Origin: Chelativorans sp. YIM 93263
Lineage (GTDB): Bacteria; Pseudomonadota; Alphaproteobacteria; Rhizobiales; Rhizobiaceae
Reading direction: 5' to 3'
NCBI RefSeq assembly: GCF_028767125.1
Contig: NZ_JAKCWP010000005.1
Coordinates: 1 to 64,000 of the forward strand
DNA length: 64,000 bases
Below are positions 52,169 through 60,643 of the stretch, piece by piece. Every line of letters starts with the position of its first letter. The first letter of the stretch is position 1. A program made the position numbers and the translations under genes. The notes beneath the pieces were generated by a model, which saw nothing but the letters and a program-made list of their open reading frames with translations, made no database searches and was not told the DNA's origin.

Positions 52169-52247
52169 AAATCTACTCCTGGTTGCGGTATCGTTCGACT
52201 GCAGGCGAGAAGATAGCTTGACTGTATTAGAGAACAATGGGAGATAA

Positions 52248-52277
52248 TTCCGGACACTTAAGAGGATTTGTCCGGAA
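52248..52277. promoter_or_regulatory. perfect dyad operator overlapping the LysR ribosome-binding site
   Basis: TTCCGGACA (52248-52256) and TGTCCGGAA (52269-52277) form perfect 9-bp arms around 12 bases. The right arm runs into GGAAAGGA, the LysR Shine-Dalgarno. Position between two divergent genes supports LysR binding with self-repression; the RNA form would be a hairpin covering the ribosome-binding site. Confidence 0.7.
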
Positions 52278-52286
52278 AGGATTGCA

Positions 52287-53183
52287 ATGGATAGTCTTGG
52301 TTCGCTCAGCGCCTTCGTGCATGCTGCCGAGCTGCGCAGTTTCACCGCGGCCGCGAACCATCTTGGAGTTTCGCCATCCGCTATCGGTAAAGCGGTCGCC
52401 AGGCTCGAGGAACGAATGCAGGTTCGGCTGCTACACCGGTCGACCCGGACGATTACCCTGACGAGCGAAGGCGTCCTTTTCCTGGAAAGATGCCGGCGCA
52501 TCCTTGCGGAAGTGGAAGCGGCCGAGCTGGAATTATCTCAAACACTCGCTGCTCCCCGCGGCAAGCTGAAGGTCAGCATGCCGATCGTATCGATGCTCAC
52601 GATGCCGGTAATCCTGCAATTCACGGACCTTTATCCCGACATAGAGCTTGATCTCGATTTCTCGGACCGCCTCGTCGATGTTATAGAGGAAGGCTTCGAT
52701 GCCGTCGTGCGGGCTGGCCACGTCGCCGATTCCCGTCTCATTTCGCGAATGCTCGGGCAGTTCAGTCTGGTCCTGGTTGCAGCGCCCGAATATCTCGAGC
52801 GGGCCGGCACACCCATGGTCCCATCCGATCTTATGAGACATGCCTGTCTGCATCACCGATATGCCACGAGCGGCAAGCTGGAGCCTTGGCCGCTCTATGA
52901 AGGCGAGACAGAGGTTCGTCTCGAGCTGCCGACGACCGCGGTGGTCAACACCATCGAACCTCTTATCATGATGGCCGAACGCGGCATGGGCATTGCCTGT
53001 CTACCCGACTTTGCGATCATCGACCGGCTAGCGTCCGGACGTCTTGTCACCGTTCTTTCGGATTTCGTCCGGCATACAGGCCCGTTTCGCCTGATGTGGC
53101 CAACCAGTCGCCATCTCGCCCCCAAACTGAGGGTGTTCATAGACTTCATGGCGGCGAACCTTTTCCCGATGCATCCCAGCTAG
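52287..53183 (+). CDS. LysR-family transcriptional regulator
   Basis: A 298-residue LysR protein starting MDSLGSLSAFVHAAELRSFT. The winged helix is intact (AANHLGVSPSAIGKAVARLE, about 21-40), and the effector domain shows GKLKVSMPIVSMLTMPVI, EEGFDAVVRAGHVADSRLI and MMAERGMGIACLPDFAIID. It belongs to the same CrgA-like branch as the one at 16258. It probably controls itself and the deacetylase-like gene through the dyad 52248-52277. Confidence 0.9.
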   Translation: MDSLGSLSAFVHAAELRSFTAAANHLGVSPSAIGKAVARLEERMQVRLLHRSTRTITLTSEGVLFLERCRRILAEVEAAELELSQTLAAPRGKLKVSMPIVSMLTMPVILQFTDLYPDIELDLDFSDRLVDVIEEGFDAVVRAGHVADSRLISRMLGQFSLVLVAAPEYLERAGTPMVPSDLMRHACLHHRYATSGKLEPWPLYEGETEVRLELPTTAVVNTIEPLIMMAERGMGIACLPDFAIIDRLASGRLVTVLSDFVRHTGPFRLMWPTSRHLAPKLRVFIDFMAANLFPMHPS

Positions 53184-53728
53184 GAAGTGGCCGAAGAGCC
53201 TTAAGCCGACGCCTAGGATTGCTCCCGAGAAGGACCACCATATCATTGACCATATTGCCTTCTCGCCTGTCACCGTGGACGGGATGGATAAATCGAACTG
53301 TGCCTGTTTTCGGTAAAGCCAAAACCGCAAAAGGTATGGTGCTGAGTTGGTTCGGACGGGCCCTCGCGCCTTGGCGTTCGAGGTGCTGGTGGATGCGTGC
53401 CCCTGATGTCCCAGGCTACTGCAGTCTCTTTGGGTTCGTCCAGCGCTCGGCGCTGAATTTCATGCCGCAGGCAGATGGCGTCATCGGCAACTATTTTGGT
53501 GGCATCGCGACACCGCCGGACCTCCCTGTACCGATCCCCCGGCTGGCGAAGGCTCTGTTTTGCCGGCGCAATGTGAATGACAAAGGACCTGGCGAAAATT
53601 GAAGCCATCGCAAGCACATTAAAAGCGCTTGTTTTATGACTTTCGCTGCGGAATGAGGGAACGCTGGGAGAGGGAGGGTACCCTCCCTCTCCCAGCAGCG
53701 TGAGGCGGATACGTGTCGTGTCCTGAGT
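53184..53728. other. intergenic stretch without recognised gene
   Basis: Open frames exist on both strands at 53190-53620 but match no family I know. A 34-bp perfect palindrome at 53663-53696 is listed separately. Confidence 0.45.
53663..53696 (-). terminator. 34-bp perfect palindrome after the luxI operon
   Basis: GCTGGGAGAGGGAGGG (53663-53678), TA, CCCTCCCTCTCCCAGC (53681-53696). It lies about 32 bases after the last gene of the quorum-sensing operon. The long GC-rich stem could stop transcription, though no T-run follows on either side. Confidence 0.55.
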
Positions 53729-53971
53729 CTAACCAACCGTCCCATCGGAAAGCTTCTTAGCATAGCTCATGACCATCTGGCGTTCGCTGGGGGGCAGAGC
53801 TGCGACAGCCCGAACAGTCGCAAGAACGTCGGGTTCAATCGCGTAGTATACGCATTCGAGAAGCGTTGACGGAGCGATAGAGCCGTCGTGGAGCGTTCTG
53901 ATGACCATGTCCTCGACCTTGCTCTTGAACTCGTCCGCATCTGCTTCAATGCGAAGCATGATAGGTGTCAT
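53729..53971 (-). CDS. small protein coupled to luxI, 80 aa
   Basis: The start MTPIMLRIEADADEFKSKVE at 53971 lies inside the end of luxI, overlapping by 26 bases. Residues: DMVIRTLHDGSIAPSTLLEC, VYYAIEPDVLATVRAVAALP, SERQMVMSYAKKLSDG. It is a soluble, helix-rich protein. Overlap with the AHL synthase gene suggests co-translation and a link to quorum sensing. I do not recognise a family. Confidence 0.7.
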   Translation of the reverse strand: MTPIMLRIEADADEFKSKVEDMVIRTLHDGSIAPSTLLECVYYAIEPDVLATVRAVAALPPSERQMVMSYAKKLSDGTVG

Positions 53972-54616
53972 AGGAGACCTCCGGCAGGCGAGTGAACGGG
54001 ATCTTTTCAGGAGCCATGACGCTGCTGTCGATTTCATAAGTTGCTCTGGTTTTCGCGAGAGCCTCTTCGGTCATGTCGCAGGTAATCCCGACGATAGTCA
54101 TGCCGTTCTTCTCGATAGGCGCGCCGAGAGGAACCGGGTTCCAGCCAAGCGCCATGAGCCGCTGGATCCAGTAAGCTTCACAGACGACACTCAGCTGACT
54201 GACCTCATGAGAAAGGCAGAATTCCAGAAGACTGCAGTAGATCATGCCGGCTGCCTTACAGAAGCGCCCGCTCTCGCGCTTGGCTGGAATGACGAAGATC
54301 CGGGTCCACTCGAAGATGTCGTCTGCCCGTGGAAGCCCGCGCACATTCGCGAGTTCCGGGAAAACCTCGCTCATGAGGTGTGGCTCAAGGGTAGGTACAA
54401 GCCGTGAGCCGCCGACGACCCCTTTGCCAGCCTCGATTCCCAGGAGGTAGATTGCTTTGTCCGTGTCGAACTGGTCTATTCACGACCGTCGGGTCGCTCA
54501 AGATCCAGCCACTTCCGCTCTCCGACGTAAATGTCATGTCGGATCCGATGGTGCTGATCGAGCATGTCTTCGTATAGATGCCGATTACCAGCATGAACAA
54601 TGTGAACTTTGAACAT
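53946..54616 (-). pseudogene. LuxI-family acyl-homoserine-lactone synthase, one-base frameshift
   Basis: From the ATG at 54616 (with GAGGGG before it) the frame reads MFKVHIVHAGNRHLYEDMLD and RHDIYVGERKWLDLERPDGR, the LuxI N-terminus with its conserved Arg, Trp and E/D residues. It then meets TAG. One frame over it goes on DQFDTDKAIYLLGIEAGKGV, VGGSRLVPTLEPHLMSEVFP (the SxRF-type GSRLVPT), WTRIFVIPAKR and MIYCSLLEFCLSHEVSQLSV. GAATAGACC in place of GAAATAGACC explains the break at about 54485. Restored, the protein has about 223 residues. It follows luxR on the same strand. Confidence 0.85.
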
Positions 54617-54667
54617 AGGCCCCTCGTGGTGTTTCCACCATTTGGAGGAGAACTACGTATTCTGCCT

Positions 54668-54685
54668 ATCCTAGAATCCTGGGAT
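54668..54685. promoter_or_regulatory. candidate lux box upstream of luxI
   Basis: ATCCTAGAATCCTGGGAT is an 18-bp imperfect dyad (14 of 18 positions symmetric) about 52-69 bases before the luxI ATG and just after the luxR stop. The size and place fit a LuxR binding site. The sequence match to any one known lux box was not tested. Confidence 0.45.
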
Positions 54686-54690
54686 TGACG

Positions 54691-55428
54691 TCAGAGGCGG
54701 AGCTCTTTTCGCCTCAGCGCCTCGGCAAGAGAATGCGTCGTATTTCTCGTGCCAAGCTTAACCCGGATATTGCGCATATGATCGTTTACCGTGGCTTCTG
54801 AGATCCCGAGGATCTTGCCGATCTCCCAGAAGGTCTTTCCCTCTGCCGTCCAACGCATCACGTCTCGCTCACGCTCGGTCAGTCGACTCACGCCTTTGTA
54901 GTAGGTCGGCTTGCGGATCGCCCGTTCTGCTGCGCCATAAGCATAGAGAGAAGTGAGGTGGACCATGCGCCGTGCGCTTGGAGCTACATCGAGGTGCTGT
55001 CCCGCCACCGTTATTACGCGTGAGCCATAGACGTCATGAAGCGGGATGCAGAGCCCCTCGGCAAGCCCGAACTCCGCCGCCTCTTCCATGACAACCCGGG
55101 CCTCCGGCTCCTCGAGCAATCTGGCGGGCATCTCATCCCAGGCGAAAGGTTCGATGGTGGAAAAGCAATGTCGGACGCATGGATCATGGCGATAATGGTT
55201 CATCGCCGTGTAGTGCTCGAACCACCCTGTCGGCCACCCATTCAAGAGGATGTGGGGCTCCAGGCGCTCCCGTTGCGCCGGCAGTCCCGAAACTAGGAAC
55301 GATGTAAAACCATATCGCGCCAAGTACTTGGCGAGGTGCGAGAAAATGGCCTCGCTCTCGTTGAGCTGTCCAAGCGTATCGATGACCTCGAATGTATCGG
55401 TCACATCTAGTGAGATATGGGAAATCAT
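54691..55428 (-). CDS. LuxR-family quorum-sensing regulator
   Basis: The start MISHISLDVTDTFEVIDTLG gives 245 residues; upstream in-frame extension looks like shadow. About 10-160 form the autoinducer-binding domain: GWPTGWFEHYTAMNHYRHDP, with the Trp, Tyr and Asp that contact AHLs, and FAWDEM. About 175-240 are the helix-turn-helix (LTERERDVMRWTAEGKTFWE, LGISEATVNDHMRNIRVKLG). It lies 74 bases before luxI in the same direction, so the two form one locus. Confidence 0.92.
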   Translation of the reverse strand: MISHISLDVTDTFEVIDTLGQLNESEAIFSHLAKYLARYGFTSFLVSGLPAQRERLEPHILLNGWPTGWFEHYTAMNHYRHDPCVRHCFSTIEPFAWDEMPARLLEEPEARVVMEEAAEFGLAEGLCIPLHDVYGSRVITVAGQHLDVAPSARRMVHLTSLYAYGAAERAIRKPTYYKGVSRLTERERDVMRWTAEGKTFWEIGKILGISEATVNDHMRNIRVKLGTRNTTHSLAEALRRKELRL

Positions 55429-55743
55429 GGTCCGGATCTTACGTTGTGGTTGCGGCAAGCTTAGTTGTAATCGTAGGGAAGACAATTGGGTCAAAAGTTC
55501 GACCGGTTTGCCTTCTGAAGCCAGCAGCTTAGTGTCCTTCGAAGAGGGTGGCAAATCCCGGTCGAAACCGCGAACCTGCTCCTGGATTGCCATGCTTGCG
55601 CAGGTGGATCGACGTACTCCCCTCCGCATGCTCCTGGGGCAGGAGATCGTCTCTCTGACTGTTGGCAAGCGTTACGGCACCTCCAGATCTTCATAGCCCC
55701 GTACAACTCGGGCGGCGGTTAAGAAGCGCGAGCGGGCTGCCCA

Positions 55744-57003
55744 CTATGCGAAGCGCCGGGCAGCATCGACCGCGAGCCCCAGCCCGACCGATCCGAACTG
55801 ATCGGACCGGGCGATGCGGGCATTGGGGAAGCGCGTGGTTGCGGCTTTCTGCACCAGCGGAACCTGCGCGCCTCCACCGGTCAGGATCACCGTTTCGATA
55901 GCCCCCGCGGCCACCCTCGCACCGAGAAGCGCATCATCGACCGCAACGTCGATCTTCGCCACCAGTTCGGTGCTCGCCGCCTCGAATGCGCCGCGGCTGA
56001 CCGGCAGCGTCAGCGACAGCCCCGGCTCCTCCAGACGGATGATGGTGTCCTGTGCATCCGTCAACTCGATCTTGGCTTTCTCCACCTGGGCCGCCAGCCT
56101 GTGGCCGGAACGGTGGGCCAGTAGATGCTCGAAGCGCGCCAGCTTTTCTGGCTCGGCCGCCTCGCGCGCCAACGACTGGATGTCCCGCAGGGTCTTGGCC
56201 GTATAGAGCTGATTGATCCTGTGCCAGGTCGCCATGTCGTTGAAATACCAGACCGGCAGATGGCGCTTGCCGTCGCGTGTTTTCGTGCCGAGCCCCATTT
56301 CCGGCATGACCTTCGCGATGTTGAGGCAGCGGTCGAAATCAGTCCCGCCCACATGAACGCCCGACGTGCTCAGGATGTCGCCGCGCCGATCCGTCGCGCG
56401 CGAGCGCTCGGGCGAGAGCCGCAGAACCGAGAAATCGGATGTGCCGCCGCCGATGTCGACCACCAGCGCGAGGGCCTCTTTGCTGAGTATACGCTCGAAG
56501 TGAAGCGCTGCCGCGACGGGCTCAAACTGAAATTCGATGTGACGGAAGCCCTCCCCCCGCGCGGCAGCCTCGAGCTGATCCTGCGCGGCGCGGTCGGCAG
56601 TCTCGTCACCATCAACGAAGAAAACGGGCCGTCCCAGCACGACGTCATCCGGCATGCCGCCGGACTGTTGTTCGAGCCGCTCCTTCAGATGACGGAGGAA
56701 GCGACCGATCAGTCCCTGGAACGTCATGCGGTCGCGGCCGACCTGTGTGGTTTCCTTCATCAGGCTGGTGCCGAGGATCGACTTCAATGCGCGCATGAAA
56801 CGCCCCTCCCCGCCGTCCATGTACTCATGAACGGCCGATCGGCCGAAATGCACGCTGCCGTCTTCAAGGCTGAAGAAGAGCGCGGACGGGATGGTGACAT
56901 GATCGCCCTCGACGGGGATCAGGAATGGGTCGCTGCCTCTTGCGCAGAGACCGACGGTGGAGTTGGTGGTGCCGAAATCGACACCACAATGAAAACGGCT
57001 CAT
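55744..57003 (-). CDS. Hsp70-family protein (YegD-like)
   Basis: A 419-residue protein that contains only the actin-like ATPase half of Hsp70. Phosphate loops are visible: CGVDFGTTNSTVGLCARGSD (6-25), VVDIGGGTSDFSVLRLS (about 190-206) and VILTGGGAQVPLVQKAA near the end. The substrate-binding domain is missing, as in YegD. It probably acts as a co-chaperone-independent ATPase; targets are unknown. It is not linked with dnaJ or grpE here. Confidence 0.9.
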   Translation of the reverse strand: MSRFHCGVDFGTTNSTVGLCARGSDPFLIPVEGDHVTIPSALFFSLEDGSVHFGRSAVHEYMDGGEGRFMRALKSILGTSLMKETTQVGRDRMTFQGLIGRFLRHLKERLEQQSGGMPDDVVLGRPVFFVDGDETADRAAQDQLEAAARGEGFRHIEFQFEPVAAALHFERILSKEALALVVDIGGGTSDFSVLRLSPERSRATDRRGDILSTSGVHVGGTDFDRCLNIAKVMPEMGLGTKTRDGKRHLPVWYFNDMATWHRINQLYTAKTLRDIQSLAREAAEPEKLARFEHLLAHRSGHRLAAQVEKAKIELTDAQDTIIRLEEPGLSLTLPVSRGAFEAASTELVAKIDVAVDDALLGARVAAGAIETVILTGGGAQVPLVQKAATTRFPNARIARSDQFGSVGLGLAVDAARRFA

Positions 57004-57239
57004 GGGATACGGCTCGCAAGGGCGACGTTCGGGCGTGATCATACACTACGGAAGAGGGGTGACCGGAAGGGGCACCCCTCTAGCCGCTTTCTGACTGAAT
57101 GGAAACCCTCACAGGCTGCCTCTCTCCCATCGATCCAAAACCGAGGCTACCGCCCTGGCACTGAAGGCGAGGTTGGATCGGCTCAGGATCGCCGCGAGAA
57201 AGTGCGCAGCGACACCGCCCTGCAACTATCAGCCGGTTC

Positions 57240-58253
57240 TCACCCGTTGCGGAAGGCGTAGCTGTAGCCGTTGATGGCCGGCACGCCGCCAAGATGCGCA
57301 TAGAGCACTTTTGAGCCCTCCGGGAAGAAGCCCCTTTTCACCAGGTCGATCATGCCTTGCATGGATTTGCCTTCATAGACCGGGTCGGTCATCATGCCTT
57401 CCAGCCGCGCGCAAAGGCGGATTGCCTCCTTCGTTTCCTGCGACGGCACGCCATAGATCGGATAGGCGTAATCCTCATTGAGCACCACGTCGTCCTCCTC
57501 AATCGCACGGCCGAGTTCCACGAGGGCGGCCGTCTTCTGCGCGATATCGAGCACTTGCGCCTTCGTCTGCGCCGGTGTTGCCGAGGCATCTATTCCGATG
57601 ACGTTGCGCGCCCGGCCGTCTGCGGCGAAGCCGACCAGCATGCCGGCATGGGTGGATCCGGTCACGGTGCAGACCACGATATAATCGAATTTGAAGCCAA
57701 GCTCGGCCTCCTGCGCGCGCACCTCCTCGGCGAAGCCCACATAGCCCAGCCCGCCATATTTATGCACCGAGGCGCCGGCGGGGATGGGATAAGGCTTACC
57801 GCCCTTGGCTTCCACATCCTTCAGCGCGTTTTCCCAACTCTCGCGGATGCCGATGTCGAAACCCTCGTCAACCATTTCCACATCCGCGCCCATAATGCGG
57901 CTCAACAGGATGTTGCCGACCCGGTCATAGACGGCGTCCTCATGCGGCACCCAGCTCTCCTGCACCAGCCGGCATTTGAAGCCGATCCGGGCCGCCGTCG
58001 CCGCCACCATGCGCGTGTGGTTCGACTGCACGCCGCCAATCGACACCAGCGTGTCGGCACCGGAGGCGATGGCGTCGGGCACGATATATTCCAGCTTGCG
58101 CAGCTTGTTGCCACCGAAGGCAAGGCCCGAATTACAATCCTCGCGCTTCGCATAAAGCTCCACTTTTCCGCCGAGATGCGTGGTCAGACGCTCCAGCTTC
58201 TCGATATGGGTAGGTCCGAAGGTGAGCGGGTAGCGTTCGAATTTTTCCAGCAT
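57240..58253 (-). CDS. acdS: 1-aminocyclopropane-1-carboxylate (ACC) deaminase
   Basis: A 337-residue PLP enzyme that cleaves ACC, the plant ethylene precursor, to ammonia and 2-oxobutanoate. The ATG at 58253 is preferred (GGAAAGG upstream). The PLP Lys is in [14 protein letters not shown] (about 49-52). Residues that separate true ACC deaminase from D-cysteine desulfhydrase are present: the Glu of DPVYEGKS (about 293) and the Leu of YAHLGG (about 320). [20 protein letters not shown] is the family signature. A divergent Lrp gene is the expected regulator. Confidence 0.95.
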   Translation of the reverse strand: MLEKFERYPLTFGPTHIEKLERLTTHLGGKVELYAKREDCNSGLAFGGNKLRKLEYIVPDAIASGADTLVSIGGVQSNHTRMVAATAARIGFKCRLVQESWVPHEDAVYDRVGNILLSRIMGADVEMVDEGFDIGIRESWENALKDVEAKGGKPYPIPAGASVHKYGGLGYVGFAEEVRAQEAELGFKFDYIVVCTVTGSTHAGMLVGFAADGRARNVIGIDASATPAQTKAQVLDIAQKTAALVELGRAIEEDDVVLNEDYAYPIYGVPSQETKEAIRLCARLEGMMTDPVYEGKSMQGMIDLVKRGFFPEGSKVLYAHLGGVPAINGYSYAFRNG

Positions 58254-58397
58254 GTGCAAGCCTTTCCGGGAGAGCGAAAGAAATCAAAAGCTAGCCCATC
58301 AAGTCCGGAAGGTGCTTTCAAAGATTGCCTTTGACCTCAGCAGGAACGGCGGTAAATGTCCCAAAATAGAGGAAAACAACCTATTATAGCAGGGTAT

Positions 58398-58877
58398 ATG
58401 AAAGAATCTTCCGAAGAGCAGGCGCTGGACCGGATCGACCGCAAAATCCTCCGGCAATTGCAGCGCGACGGCCGGCTGACGAACGCGGATCTGGCCAGGC
58501 TGGTCGATGTCAGTCCGGCCACCTGCCACCGCCGCACCGAGCGGCTTTTCCAGGCCGGCTATATTCGCGGCGTCCACGCCGTGATCGCGCCTGAGCGTGT
58601 GGAACGTGGAGCGTTGGTGATGGTCGGCGTGGTCCTCGATCGCTCGACGCCGGAGAGCTTTGCCGCGTTCGAGACAGCGGTGAGAAAGCTGCCCTTTATC
58701 CTGGATTGCCATCTTGTTGCCGGCGACTTCGACTATTTTCTCAAGATCCGCGTCCGCGACATGGCCGATTTCAACCGCCTGCACGGCAGCCAGCTTATCG
58801 CCCTGCCCGGGGTGCGCCAGACGCGAACCTTTTTTGTCATGAAAGAGGTGGTGGACGGGGCGCTGCTCGACTTCTAG
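58398..58877 (+). CDS. acdR: Lrp/AsnC-family regulator, probable AcdR
   Basis: A 159-residue Lrp protein starting MKESSEEQALDRIDRKILRQ. The helix-turn-helix (LTNADLARLVDVSPATCHRR, about 28-47) and the RAM ligand domain (HLVAGDFDYFLKIRVRDMAD, about 108-127) are complete. Its place divergent from acdS, 144 bases away, is that of AcdR, which activates acdS in response to ACC in other proteobacteria. The symbol rests on this context. Confidence 0.85.
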   Translation: MKESSEEQALDRIDRKILRQLQRDGRLTNADLARLVDVSPATCHRRTERLFQAGYIRGVHAVIAPERVERGALVMVGVVLDRSTPESFAAFETAVRKLPFILDCHLVAGDFDYFLKIRVRDMADFNRLHGSQLIALPGVRQTRTFFVMKEVVDGALLDF

Positions 58878-58955
58878 CAGCGCTTGCGGGCCGCACTTCA
58901 CGAGGCCTGGTACCCGTGTTGTATATGAGAATAAGAAGCAGCAAGGAGTATCTGA

Positions 58956-60470
58956 ATGCGCAACCACATGTTCGACGCGATCCGCGACGCGGCCAGGCCG
59001 GGCGCAACCTTCATCGAAACGCTCGATGGGCGGGTGTGGACATATGACGAGATGCTCGCAACTTCCGGTCGGCTCGCAGCCGCGCTGGAGAAGCTGTCGG
59101 TAAAGCCAGGTGACCGCGTCGCCGTTCAGGTGGAGAAAAGCCCCGAGGCATTGCTGCTCTACATCGCCTGTCTGCGCGCTGGCGCCGTCTATCTGCCGCT
59201 CAACACGGCCTATACGACTGCCGAGCTCGATTATTTCATCGGCGACGCGGAGCCGCGGCTCTTTGTGTCGACGCCGGGGGCGGCCGAGGGCATTCGCGCG
59301 ATAGCGGCAAAGCATGGAGCACGCGTTGAAACGCTCGACGACAAGGGCGGCGGCTCCTTGCTTCATATCGCACAGGAGATGGCGCCCGCGTTCGACAATG
59401 CTGTACGCGGGGCGGACGACCTCGGCGCCATTCTCTACACCTCCGGCACGACCGGCCGGTCAAAGGGAGCGATGCTCACGCATGACAATCTGCTCTCCAA
59501 CGCGCTGACATTGTGCGACTACTGGCGCTTCACCGCGGATGACAGGCTGATCCATGCTCTCCCGATCTTCCACACGCACGGGCTGTTCGTCGCTTCCAAC
59601 GTGATCCTTCTGTCCGGCGCGTCCATGTATTCTCTGCCGAAGTTCGACGCCGACGCGGTGTTGCGGCTGATGCCGAAGGCGACCGCCCTGATGGGCGTGC
59701 CGACCTTCTATGTACGGCTCGTGCAGCACGAAGGTCTCAACCGCGAGGTGGCGTCGAACATGCGCCTCTTCGTCTCCGGTTCGGCGCCGCTGCTTGCCGA
59801 AACCCACAAGCAGTTCCGAGAGATCACCGGCCACGCCATTCTCGAGCGCTACGGCATGACCGAAACCAACATGAACACCTCCAATCCCTATGATGGCGAG
59901 CGCATCGCCGGCACCGTCGGCTTTCCGCTGCCCGGTGTCTCATTGCGCATTGCGGATCGTGAGACGGGCAGTCTCCTCGGCGTTGGCCAAACAGGTATGA
60001 TCGAAGTGAACGGCCCCAATGTCTTTAAGGGCTATTGGCGCATGCCGGAAAGGACGCAAGCCGAGTTCCGCCCCGACGGCTTCTTCATCACCGGAGACCT
60101 CGGCAAAATCGATGCGCGGGGCTATGTCCACATCGTCGGGCGCAACAAGGACCTCGTGATCTCCGGCGGATACAACATTTATCCCAAAGAAGTCGAAACA
60201 GAGATCGACGGGCTTCCCGGCGTGGCCGAAAGCGCGGTCATCGGGGTGCCACATCCGGATTTTGGCGAGGGTGTCACGGCCATCGTCGTGCGCCAGCCGG
60301 ATACCGAAATAGACGAGGATGCAGTTCTCGACGGCCTTAGGGAGCGGATTGCGCGCTACAAACAGCCCAAACGCGTGATCTTCATCGACGATCTGCCGCG
60401 CAACACCATGGGCAAGGTACAAAAAAACGTCCTGCGCGAGAACTACAAGGCGCTTTACGGGGGCGGTTGA
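58956..60470 (+). CDS. matB: malonyl-CoA synthetase (MatB type)
   Basis: A 504-residue acyl-CoA synthetase of the AMP-forming family. AMP-binding motif LYTSGTTGRSKGAMLTHDNL (about 156-175), ERYGMTETNMNTSNPYDGER (about 297-316) with the RYGMTE adenylate motif, TGDLGKIDARGYVHIVGRNK, and PRNTMGKVQKNVLR with the catalytic Lys. The residues around the acyl pocket (MTETNMNTSNPY, GTVGFPLPGVSL) match rhizobial MatB. It would activate malonate or methylmalonate. No matC or matA lies beside it. Confidence 0.88.
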   Translation: MRNHMFDAIRDAARPGATFIETLDGRVWTYDEMLATSGRLAAALEKLSVKPGDRVAVQVEKSPEALLLYIACLRAGAVYLPLNTAYTTAELDYFIGDAEPRLFVSTPGAAEGIRAIAAKHGARVETLDDKGGGSLLHIAQEMAPAFDNAVRGADDLGAILYTSGTTGRSKGAMLTHDNLLSNALTLCDYWRFTADDRLIHALPIFHTHGLFVASNVILLSGASMYSLPKFDADAVLRLMPKATALMGVPTFYVRLVQHEGLNREVASNMRLFVSGSAPLLAETHKQFREITGHAILERYGMTETNMNTSNPYDGERIAGTVGFPLPGVSLRIADRETGSLLGVGQTGMIEVNGPNVFKGYWRMPERTQAEFRPDGFFITGDLGKIDARGYVHIVGRNKDLVISGGYNIYPKEVETEIDGLPGVAESAVIGVPHPDFGEGVTAIVVRQPDTEIDEDAVLDGLRERIARYKQPKRVIFIDDLPRNTMGKVQKNVLRENYKALYGGG

Positions 60471-60643
60471 GGAGAGATCTCATGGAGGGATCTTACTTGG
60501 AGCGCTGCAGCCCTGAAAGATTGGCGAAAGCAACGATGGCGACCAATTTATCGCCCCGGGTGGGGAGATGCCCGTCAGGGCGGAGGGGCGCTCGAAAGGG
60601 CGCCGACCATCTTGAATGCTGGTTTGCAGCTGTAATGTGGCGC

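Noticed and set aside
53096-53602. 168-codon open frame after the LysR gene
   Set aside because: Starts inside the LysR gene in another frame, and the downstream part matches no family on either strand.
56125-57261. 378-codon open frame on the + strand
   Set aside because: Antisense to the YegD-like gene, no domain recognised.
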